A program made the translations under genes and the position numbers. 64,000 nucleotides of DNA from Halictus rubicundus (lineage: Eukaryota > Arthropoda > Insecta > Hymenoptera > Halictidae), in the NCBI RefSeq assembly GCF_050948215.1, contig NC_135165.1, positions 3,508,501 through 3,572,500 on the forward strand, read 5' to 3'. This document shows, in pieces, positions 38,451 to 47,840 of the stretch (its first letter is position 1; each line of letters starts with the position of its first letter). Below the pieces are notes generated by a model that had not been told where the DNA came from, did not search any database, and worked only from the letters and a program-made list of their open reading frames with translations.

Positions 38451-40597
38451 TGTACGATGGTTTCTCGATGCTCCTCTAATTATGAAATCTTGAGAATATT
38501 GAACAATTTTAAAATAGAAAATAAATGATTACGAATACTGTAGACGGCCGAGATTTCCCGGAGTTCGAAAAAGGAAAATACATTTTTAGCATGCTTCGCG
38601 CAGTAAGAAATGTACTCGCGATTGGTATTTATGGTCACAAAAGTCACCCAATTCGAGCGTCCCGCGTACCGCTGCCAAATTTCGGATTGGAAAAGTCTAA
38701 CGTCGAGAGGTATTACGAAGGATGCGCGGTGAAATTTGTTGAAAGCACTGACAGCATCACAATGTCCTTACGGGAACTTTTCGCATCTGACGAGGGTGCA
38801 ACGATGCCTTAAAAATTGATAGCTAATTTTGAGACGCGGCTAAAATCACTTACGTAATCGATCGATACCCACTCGCATTGGTATGGCACGATCGGGAATA
38901 AAGTAACCGTGACTCTAACATTCCGCAGACCTTGTGCTATCAAAAATGTTTGCTTCGGGGTAGTGTTGCCGGGGAAAGATTTCTATATTGTATGTTACGC
39001 AAGCTATGATGTTTTTAAATCATTATATTACATAAAAAATAACTTGGAAACTTTTCTATTTCCCTTGATTCTCATTTTGAACATCGAGTTTCTGTAGAAT
39101 AATTTTTGCGTCGCTATCGATACCTTCTGTGTTACTTTATGACTGAACATTATTATTAAAATTTTATATTCGTTTCTATTCACATTTCCAGTTACACATC
39201 GCAACTTCATTCGTACTTGTCGATTTAGATTAAGCAGACTACTCTCCGTTTATTGTTCTGTGTTCTCCGACGGGTAGAATCGAAACAAATTTTTCACGTA
39301 ACGAAGCTCATTACGACAACAATTATCTTCGTGATAGAAGACACAGATTCGCGAACGCCATTTTCATCGATGCGATATAATATATTACCTTCCGTAATCT
39401 TCCGCATCTTTTGTGTTTCTCCATTCCTCGCTACGCGGGCACACACACACACACACACATACGTAGCCACAAAAGAAAGCATTCACAATACGAGTTCTAA
39501 TCATTGAACCCTATTGTGAAGGAAAATAACGGTGGTCGAATAACTCAAATGACCGAAACGTGAAAAATGATGTCTTAGGCGAGCAAACGTGTGCGTATCG
39601 ATTTCTTCGTGCGCACACGCCTTTGTTACTGCAAAAACTTTGTTCTTGCCTTTCATTCGAACGATCGCATCTCAAAATCATAAAACGAAGAATGTTACAC
39701 GCCACATTATACCATTTAAAAATCTGACGCCGCCACTGAACTAGTATTTTCATTGGTAAACTTGATTTATCGAAGAATGTTAATTCCCGTGAAAAGTATG
39801 AAGGGCGAGGAGAACCTGTTTTCCCCTTTATTTTCTCCAAGAAAATGCGCTCGCCGTGCGTGTCAGCCAGAGGCGAAATTTTTCGGACAACGCTGAGAAA
39901 TCGAGCGGGGGCCAATTGGTACGGGAGGTGAAATAAAAAATCGGAAAACGGTGATTTGACCGGGCAGACGCAGCGTTAAGGAGAGAGGTTTCCGCGAGGC
40001 GTCTTTGAGCAAACTAGCAGAAACGCGGCGGCGGCGGCGGCGGCAGGCTAGGTCGAAAACGAGCAATGTCTGGGGAAGAAAAGGGGCGGAATAAGGGGAC
40101 GAAAAACTCTTTCGCCGTGGGTTCCTTGGACCTGACCGACGTTTCTCGCTCGCATTCTACGCTATTCAGCATCGTTCCGCTTTCTTCCGGGCCGTGTGCC
40201 GTCGGTATAACCCACGTCAGAGCGCGCCTTCGTGTGTCCGCCGCAGCCCCGGCTCGGCGTCCGTGGACAATGTCCGTCATTCGGATATCTTCCGTCTAAT
40301 TGCTCCTCCTTCTTCCATTCTTCTGTAGTCAGAAGCCTCGGAAACGAATATCTCGGTATGACGTATGGACTCGCGACCGGCGGGGGGTGGTCGGTATACA
40401 CTGTATAGACCATGCCAGTATGGCTGGCAAAAAGAAACGTTGAAATGGGAGGAGCTGAGAAAGAGAGATGGAGAGAGAGAGAGAGAGAGAGGAGTGAAGG
40501 GCGAGAGATCCTTTCTTCCCCAGTTGAAAAGAAAGAATCTTATCTGCTACTGGTTATCGGCTGTGCTTTCGACTCGGAGTGAGAACGAGGCGGCCGG

Positions 40598-40650
40598 CGT
40601 CGTCGGCGTCGACGTCGACGTCGCCGTCCTCGTCCTCGTCCTCGTCGACG
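40598..40650 (+). repeat. GTC-rich triplet repeat
   Basis: A tract of GTC, GAC and CTC triplets (CGTCGTCGGCGTCGACGTCG, then a run of CGTCCT units) in a GC-rich intronic block. A separate GGC run lies at about 40026-40044. These triplets create long low-complexity ORFs on both strands. Confidence 0.8.
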
Positions 40651-41215
40651 ACCGACAGAAAAGGAGGTTGGTTGCTGACGATGACCATACCCCTCGTCGC
40701 ACTCGACGAACGAACCTGCGAACGGAACTCCCATTGTGCAGTTCCGGGCTGCTCGATGTTAAAAGTGACCTAATACCCCTCCCACCACGCAGCCGGCCCC
40801 GATCAATTCGATGATTTTCGGCGACCATCCCCAATGTCGTATTCGTCAATCCACAATCGTTCGCGAGATCGTCCGCCGACGAAAATTGATCGAATTCTCG
40901 ACGACGAACGTGCTCCAAATGGATAAGTGATAGCTGATGTACGTCCACCTTGAACGGATGTGACGTACCTACTCTCCGGGTATCGCGGCAGTCCATTTCT
41001 ACCAGTACTATCGGACCCTCGAGCGCGTTCCGACCGACGACACTTATCCGAGGCGAATTAAAGCGCGTGTCAACCATTTTCCGGCCGGTCCTACGGCAAG
41101 CTCGACTCTGCGGAAGAGTTTTGATTCGTTCTTAACACTAGGTTTACGGAGTATTTTACATTAGTTTATAAAAATAAGAGGAATGTGTCTATCCAAGTTC
41201 TCAGCCATTTTTTAG

Positions 41216-42503
41216 CACTATTCCTACCGACACTTCATGTATACCTATTCCTACCGCGACCGGTCAAATGACCGGTCTTTAGCACAACTTATATTTTTTA
41301 ATATAGAATGAAGATAATAGCCAATTTGACAGTATAAGAATATAGTTTCTTTTATTTAGGAGTATATAATGTATATTTTATTCGTTTTCACCGCATAATA
41401 TTTCGTTTAATATATCCTGTTGGGCCTGATGTTCCCCTAAAAATATTATGAACAGGTGCTCTTCCAGGATTAGACCCTTCTTTTACTTCTTGCCAAACAG
41501 TTCCGTCTACAGCAGTTTCGATTGCCTCTTCCTGATTCTCACTATCGGAAGTAACTAAAAATCTCCTTCTCTTTCGTCCTCTACGTACGTTCGAAACATT
41601 CTCTTCGTCCTCATCGGTGTTCGAGTCGTTCTCAAATGGATCATAATTTTCCGTATTGTCATTTTCAATATCAAAAATTTCGAACGTCTTGACATTTTGG
41701 GAATGAATATTCAAGGGATAAAACAAAAATTAAAATATAAAAATGTAAATCAAGATGGATAAAAAACTGAACAAAAGATAAAATGTAAAACTTACTACGA
41801 AGTATTGTTGGTTTGTTCACTTTTTTGAAAGTGACACTTATAACACGTAATACAATATAAAATAAAAGTAGAATAATAATAAAATAAAAATACAAAACAG
41901 TAAAAGACTGCCGAATATGCTCCTTGTAACTTTCACGTTTCGATGCTCTCTGTTCAGCTCACAAGACTTTACCGATTTGAATTCGTGAGAAGACGTCTAG
42001 GCATCTCCTTCGGCTATGATTTTATTTATTTTACAGTCATAGTAGATAAGACGGTGTAAGAAAATCCGCGGTTCTGGACCGCTTCGGATTCCAATCAGGC
42101 AAACAAACACCGCGAGGCCGATAGGCGAGCGAGAACTGTAAACACTTTGAAGTGCCGTAAAGCAGTCCCTGGATGGCACTTTTCGGCTAAAATCATACCA
42201 CAACTGCCTTACCTTTCGTTTGTAACGACTTTATACTTTTGGAATTGAGTCTTTGAAAGAATACTGTTACAAAAAGATATAAATCGTTCTACCGGTCAAA
42301 TGACCGGTCGCGGTAGGTAAGACAGACTACAAATTTTTCTCAGAAAATAAACAATAAAACAAGAAGTGAATATTGAAAAATGTATTATACGCATATTTTA
42401 GGAAAAGTCGTGTAGTTTAAAGGCGATTCAATTACGTTGTATATAAGAAATTCTAATCGAAATTTTAAAAACGGTCATTTGACCGGTCCCGGTAGGAATA
42501 GTG
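41216..42503 (-). mobile_element. Internally deleted piggyBac-like element (1288 bp)
   Basis: Termini are CACTATTCCTACCG at the left and CGGTAGGAATAGTG at the right, flanked by TTAG (mutated TTAA) and TTAA. Subterminal ACCGGTCAAATGACCGGT palindromes are present at both ends (the right one slightly changed), and a further copy of the motif lies internally at about 42290-42318. On the minus strand it carries only the N-terminal part of a transposase. It is inserted in a family F MITE. It is too short to be autonomous. Confidence 0.85.
41388..41726 (-). pseudogene. piggyBac transposase N-terminal fragment
   Basis: A 112-codon open frame. It has an acidic region (NDNTENYDPFENDSNTDEDE), a basic patch GRKRRR, and then DGTVWQEVKEGSNPGRAPVH followed by NIF and SGPTGYIKRNIM. 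An acidic N-terminus, then a W, the xGRAPxHNIF segment and GPTGYxKRNI are typical of the start of insect piggyBac transposases. It stops shortly after, so the catalytic DDD domain and the C-terminal cysteine-rich domain are missing. It lies inside the 1288-bp element bounded by CACTATTCCTACCG repeats. It cannot encode an active transposase. Assignment rests on recognising the family pattern by eye; a protein search would settle it. Confidence 0.75.
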
Positions 42504-43986
42504 TTAAATAACATATACCTAAGGAAATAAGTTTGTTGAGTAATTCCATGTAGATGGATCTTCACAAACTCAATAATCGTAAATTAACAATATTAGAACC
42601 CGTCATTTTGACTGGTTCCGTAAACCTAGTGTTAAAGACTTAGTATCCATCTCGTTCTACTATCGATCAATACACTGCGAATCTTTAAATGTTCCTTCCA
42701 TTTCTGACCTTGGGTGACCTTGAATGTTATCGTGTCGTATACGAATGAATTTGTTTGACGGGCGCTTTGAAGGTCACCTTCAATTCTAAAACTGCCATTA
42801 CGTTGTTTGCAAGATACAGTATTACTTCCTCCTCTTTCATTTGCGTCTACTATTTGGACAGTTTATTTTGAAAACGATGCAAGTCCGTTGTTTGTTGGTC
42901 AAAGAAAATACAAATATACAAATTATGTGATATCTCATTTAAAAAAATATATGGACTCACGCCACTTTTAAAGTAAACGATCCATTTATTATTTGCAAGA
43001 AAAACGCCGGATAGTGGTAGCGTGAACATCCTGCATAACTTTATCGGGCACCGATGGTTCAACGCGCGCAGAAAATTGATAGAGCAGTGTTAATCGATTA
43101 TAGGGCTGTCAAGAGTGAGATACAGTGCGAGGACTTTTACAGACACTATTCTAGACACCATTTCGGTAACAATACGATTTATCGAGCTAATTTACTTCAA
43201 TTCGAAAGTGAGAAATTAACAAAATAGTTTTAGCAAAGAGCTTGGAAGTTTTTGAAAGTTTTTTTAAAATAGTTTATCTTTCAGCTTCCAGCAGAGTTAC
43301 CGAGCTGAATCTTCAGCACGGTAGGTTCCCCGTAGTCGGCCGATACTTTGGAGCTATTCCGTTGTTATTATTGTTGTTATTAAAGTAATTAACGCGTAAC
43401 AGGGAGCGGGATAAACAACGCGGAGCGAAGGTTGGTGCGAAAGCAAGAGGAGGACCAGTTAGCTCGGTCGTTATCGACAAAATGATAATATCAGGAGTTC
43501 GCTTACATGCTCGATACAGTGAACACCCCTCTCGAAACTGTATGAAATTCAAAGTAGCGCGATATATGCGCCGAAACTACGATTTAACATGGAATCTCCA
43601 GATCCGCGGTAATCTAGATTCGCCGGGATTCACAATTATCGTGCTTATTCATGCGCACGGTAAACTCGCATAAATTTAACTGCAGGAGTCGCTGAGAGCA
43701 CTGACCATTTCGTTAAAACTACGATAATAAGGTCCCGCGTAAATGGCGGAAAAATTCCCGGATCGCGGTACATACTTGTCTTCCGCCGTTCATACGAACA
43801 CGCTCGGCCATAAATCGGATCTCGTCGCAACAAAATCTTCCGTGAACGTTCTACGGTTGATAAGTTTTTCTAATTCCGATCGCATTTTTGCCACCGAAGA
43901 ATTCGACTTTGAAATTATTCTACGAAACGTTCAACCGGGAAAATGATCAGAAATTAATTGAACGCTCGTGATTGCTTGGATTGCAG

Positions 43987-44116
43987 GTTTTCCACCAAAG
44001 AATCGGCGACACACGCTATTGTGGCAGTGCACAACACCGACATCAACGGTCAAACGGTGAAATGCAGTTGGGGTAAAGAGAGCGGAGACCCGAACAATGC
44101 TCAACAAACTGGACAG
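43987..44116 (+). CDS. Rox8: TIA1/TIAR nucleolysin exon: second half of RRM3
   Basis: The first base completes the Arg codon begun at 37113. The exon then encodes FSTKESATHAIVAVHNTDIN followed by GQTVKCSWGKESGDPNNAQQTGQ. This completes RRM3: F of RNP1 (KGYAFIRF across the junction), the helix 2 segment ESATHAIVAVHNT, and the last strand VKCSWGKE, which is a very typical TIA1/TIAR ending. The exon is 130 nt and ends on a codon boundary. Acceptor TTGCAG and donor GTAAAC at 44117. After this point the family has a low-complexity, Gln/Tyr/Pro-rich tail that drives stress-granule assembly. Confidence 0.97.
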
Positions 44117-45958
44117 GTAAACACTTTGCATTTATTAACCTTTCAGGGGAGAGGGGATCCTGTGGGACTCGCGGGATAGAACGCTGTGTATGAAATTCAA
44201 AGTATACTTTCCGATAAATTCCGTTTCGCTCGAAAGCAGAAACATTTTTAAGAAAATAGACTTTCGTGGACATCGAAGAATCGGTAAATATATTTACTTC
44301 CTAAGAAAATATAAGAATATTCCACCAAGCTTCCCGCAATTATTATTAGAAACACTATCTTCTTGAACCACCGTGCTTTTTAAATTAATTAAAAATAGAA
44401 ATTAAAGCAAGTCAAAGAGTAGATAATGGAGTCGGTAGAAAAATTAGAACCGCGTTCGAACTTCAGACCGCGGAAGATCCCGACAATTAGCGCAAGTCGA
44501 TTTGGAACTGAAACCAAGTTGGGTTCGAATTAGAAATTGAGATGACCTGGTGAATACATCGTGTTACAAGTTCGATCGACCTTATCGGCGGACGTTCGAG
44601 TTGAGATTAAATCAAGAGACAGCAATTCCAAGCACACATTTCCGTGGCGTACTCCTTGAATCCCAAAAACCGTTTTGTATCGACGCTCACGACACAAAAA
44701 TACGGTTGCTAGGAGCGTCGAGTCGCGCCGCGCCGTCAATTAAACAGCATGGAGCTCTCGTCGCGACATCGGTTTTCCTCGGGACGAAATACCATCCCCG
44801 TCGAAAGACCATTATACCTCGTTTAGAGATCATTACCGGGGATAAATCGCGAAATGGTAAACTCTCGCAGGCATCGGCGCAGGAAATAATTACAGTATTC
44901 GATTTCTAATTCCGTCCGGTTCGGTATACGCCTTCAGCGAACGAAGAGAGAGAGAGATAGAGAAATAGAGAGAGGGGGGAGGGGGGGGGGTAGCCGGAGA
45001 GAAGTGGACGAGAGCGAAAACGGTCAAAAGGGGAAAGAAAGAGAAAGAAAAGGGGAAGAAAAGGGGAAGCCGGGAGTCGGGCAAGATTCCGGTCTATTCA
45101 CGAGTCTTGCTCTCGAGTGTGTCTATTAGGTCTCTTAGCAATTAGCGCCGGTAGGATGAGTAAGTACGTCCGATCTGGGAATGGTAGCCGAAGTACGTCC
45201 TCTCTCGACCCTTTCGCTCCCCCCCTCTCGTCAGTACTTCTGTCCATCCATCCACTGTTACTCGGCCCGTGACATCGCTCTAATTGATCCCTATTCCCAT
45301 AACGCGGCTCTCCCACGAGCACCGAGGATATCGCAACACTGCGTACCTCATCATGGTCCCGGCCTCGGCTCTGCTCGCCGTGTTAGACTGTCTCCGTGTT
45401 CGATCTCCTTCTTAACCTTGCTAAATTGGCTGGCAACCGCTGCTGCGGCGGACAATCGACGCACGCTGATCGATTCGACGAATCGAGCTCTCGAGATGCC
45501 GTAGGTTTCACCGGGACGCGAAACTCTCTCGATGGCCAGCGAGACGAACGTTGCAACGCATAAGTGTCCGCAATTACCCCCGATACGCTTAACACATCTC
45601 GCGGTATTGCTACCTCGTGAAATTTAAACTGGTTATACCGATTGCAAAAATTCGTCCAACGATATCGCTGCCACGTCGAATCGGAAGGGAAGAATTTTCT
45701 CGTTTTACGCGGCAATAGAAAAAATTGTAGGACCAATAAAAATAGGAGAAATGTTCGCGGGCGTGTTAAAGCTATCGCCTGCGTCGGGTCGTTCGCGTTC
45801 CGACAATTTCAACGAGATATACGCGGGATTATGATTTTTAAGCGGCGCTGCGCGGGCACGGCATTACCATTCCTAACCCTATCGACATCGTTAAGTATAA
45901 AATCCCCCGCGCATTACCCTTACTCTGTTCTATTTCATTGATCCCGGTGTTCTCCCAG
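44117..45958 (+). other. Rox8: 1.8-kb intron after RRM3
   Basis: GTAAAC donor and a TTCTCCCAG acceptor. Contains a purine-rich GA/GGGAGGGG tract at about 44940-45070. No mobile element of the families seen elsewhere and no supported exon were found. Confidence 0.85.
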
Positions 45959-46200
45959 GCGTTATCGTCGGCGACGTACCCATACTACGCGGCGGCAGCT
46001 GCTGCCGCCGCGGCGGCGGCGGGCGTCGCGGGTGTCGGAGGCGTCGGCGGCGTCGGTGGTACTGGACAGCTTGGATACTGGTATCCGCCCCAATCTTACC
46101 CCACGACAGCGACGCAGATGCAAGCCGGCGGTTTCCTGCAGGGAATGCAGGGATACACTTACGGACAGTTCGCCGGCTATCAACAGGCGCAATACATGGG
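45959..46200 (+). CDS. Rox8: TIA1/TIAR nucleolysin exon: Ala/Gly/Gln/Tyr-rich tail
   Basis: 80 codons plus two bases. It begins ALSSATYPYY, then has 11 consecutive Ala, a Gly-Val repeat (GVAGVGGVGGVGG), and continues GQLGYWYPPQSYPTTATQMQ and a GGFLQGMQGYTYGQFAGYQQ segment ending AQYMG. The YW-PP-QSYP, MQGYTYGQF and YQQAQYMG segments fit the prion-like C-terminal domain of insect TIA1/Rox8 proteins. Frame is fixed by the preceding exon, which ends on a codon boundary. Donor GTGAGC at 46201. The polyalanine is coded by mixed GCG, GCA, GCT and GCC codons. Low-complexity parts like these vary in length between species, so exact repeat number carries little meaning. Confidence 0.93.
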
Positions 46201-46370
46201 GTGAGCTATCCCAGAGTTACGACTTCTGATCATAGTAATGATCGCGATAGGCGCGACAGTGCTTACGAGTTTGTTCGCTGAACGTCCGAGGTCGAAGCGC
46301 GATTAAAAATGAAAAATTAAACACTAGGTAGATTGGAGAACTTTGGGTGTGAAGCAAAATTATTTGTATT

Positions 46371-46613
46371 TTAACCCTTAGCACTCGAATGGTGAGTGTA
46401 AGGCACCACTAAAAATGTATCATTATTCAAAATATTTTTTACATTATTAAATTTGTTTGTATTTAATAAATTACTAAACATTTCGGTATTGCACGAGCAA
46501 ATTGCACCATTTTCGTTGGTATGACATGAAAAATATATATAGAAAGGCAATATTCTAGGTCAGAAGAAATGTTTCGTTTTAGAGTTGGAATAGCTTCGAG
46601 TGCTGAGGGTTAA
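46371..46613 (+). mobile_element. TTAA-type MITE, family A, copy 6
   Basis: 243 bp, TTAACCCTTAGCACTCGAA to TTCGAGTGCTGAGGGTTAA, with TTAA at both ends. Its interior belongs with copies 1 and 4, but the subterminal stem is TGGTG...CACCA instead of TGGCG...CGCCA, with both sides of the pair changed. Confidence 0.9.
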
Positions 46614-47086
46614 ATTTAATTGAACAGCATTTATAGCCGCCTGGTTAAGGGTTGCTATCAGCCCACTTAATGGACTTATGGGAATTTATTTTTGCGTACG
46701 AGAATGAAAGACAACACGTGAAATTAATTCATCCGACAAATTCGTTGCCCTCAGACGAAACGCATTAAGCTCATTTATGTAGTAGCATAACTCACGTTCG
46801 TAGGAGATCACGCACCCGCCGTAACACCGGTGACGTAAATATAGAACGTTGTAAAACTGTCATCTTGATAGTAAACGTTGTCTAGCGACGTTTTTACGTA
46901 ATAAAACGTAACGACACGTGGCGATAAATGTCCGTAATACCTGTCTTATCAGAAAAATTATATAGCCATAGAAAATTTATGTTGCATTATGTTAAATGTA
47001 TCAAACTCTACACGATCTCTATCGATTAAGAAAGACTGAGATCATGGTCGACACACGTTTCTCGGAACGTACTCTGTAAAAGTATA

Positions 47087-47486
47087 CAGGGTCATCCGTT
47101 TTTAAACGGCCAAACGTCAACCAGCTATAGAGGACCCCAAATGGAACAACTTTCACCCCTAACACTTTTTTTGATTCGAAGTCATTTCATTCAATCTCCA
47201 CGGCGTGCCCCATGTCAAAAAACCCAAGATCCAAAGGTCATACAAAAAGGTTGACTTAATAAAAAAGATGCCCCTATTTATTTTAAACCAAACAAAGGAA
47301 AAATCATCAAGATACATAATTGCAGTCCTAATATATTTAATCTTAAGTGAACGCAAAAAATGACGGGTTTTTGCAATTATTTACAAATCAAGACCGAATC
47401 AAAAAAAGTGTTAGGGGTGAAAGTTGTTTCATTTGGGGTCCTCTATAGCTGGTTGACGTTTGGCCGTTTAAAAACGGATGACCCTG
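47087..47486. mobile_element. TA-flanked hairpin MITE (400 bp)
   Basis: Begins CAGGGTCATCCGTTTTTAAA and ends TTTAAAAACGGATGACCCTG with TA outside. The arms continue through CGGCCAAACGTCAACCAGCT and its complement to about 120 bp. It is a different family from the 388- and 770-bp hairpins but has the same CAGGG start and TA flank. No coding sequence. Confidence 0.88.
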
Positions 47487-47608
47487 TATACGACTCGCGT
47501 GATTTTGATTATTTTAGACAGTTTGGATGGCAAAGGGGTTAAAACACCTAATGCAAGCACGATTTAGTTCGAACGAAACCGACTGCTAAAAAATTCTCTT
47601 TTCTTCAG

Positions 47609-47840
47609 CCATGTGCATTTGTTTACCGGGGAAATTACATGTGCAACCTGTATATACAGAATGGGAATGGGTGTCCACGCTGCTGGCACGGCAGCAGGTT
47701 GGGGCCAGGGATTACCTGGGGGACCACAGTTACCGCCACACCACGCCACGACGGTCACGGCACCCCCAGGGGTGCAAGCCGCACCCCCACCACCACCACC
47801 ACCGGCACAAATGATGGCCTACCCGATGCAACAGTTCCAG
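47609..47840 (+). CDS. Rox8: TIA1/TIAR nucleolysin exon: Gly/Pro-rich C-terminal tail (two possible starts)
   Basis: The core, starting at 47660, reads MGMGVHAAGTAAGWGQGLPG, then GPQLPPHHATTVTAPPGVQA, a run of seven Pro and AQMMAYPMQQFQ, ending on a codon boundary before GTAACC. Two acceptors fit the phase. TTTTCTTCAG before 47609 has a strong pyrimidine tract and would add 17 residues (HVHLFTGEITCATCIYR). TATATACAG before 47660 has a poor tract but joins YMG directly to MGMG, which suits the low-complexity tail better. Either keeps frame, so this may be a tandem alternative acceptor. Reading on past 47840 would add an unrelated tail from intron sequence. The region belongs to the prion-like domain used in stress-granule formation. 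Confidence 0.85.

Larger units (their letters stand above)
41132..42635 (+). mobile_element. TTAA-type MITE, family F, split by a piggyBac-like element
   Basis: Left part 41132-41215 begins TTAACACTAGGTTTACGGAG; right part 42504-42635 ends GGTTCCGTAAACCTAGTGTTAA in type. The two parts together match the uninterrupted copy at 24902-25102, and the break lies in its TTTTTTTAG/ATATACC region. The right part keeps the CCCGTCATTTTGACTGG palindrome near its end. Confidence 0.88.
37115..43986 (+). other. Rox8: 6.9-kb intron inside RRM3
   Basis: GTAAGC donor and TTGCAG acceptor. It contains one family A MITE, the nested TTAA elements at 41132-42635, a short CA repeat (39440-39461) and a GC-rich block at about 40.0-41.1 kb with GGC and GTC/GTCCTC triplet runs and the longest open frame of the window on the minus strand (listed under findings). 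No additional exon of this gene is needed. Confidence 0.85.
46201..47659 (+). other. Rox8: Intron of the TIA1/TIAR gene with two MITEs
   Basis: Donor GTGAGC at 46201. Two acceptors are possible at its 3' end (exon start 47609 or 47660), both in frame. It contains a family A MITE and a 400-bp TA-flanked hairpin element, which together occupy nearly half of it. Confidence 0.8.
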
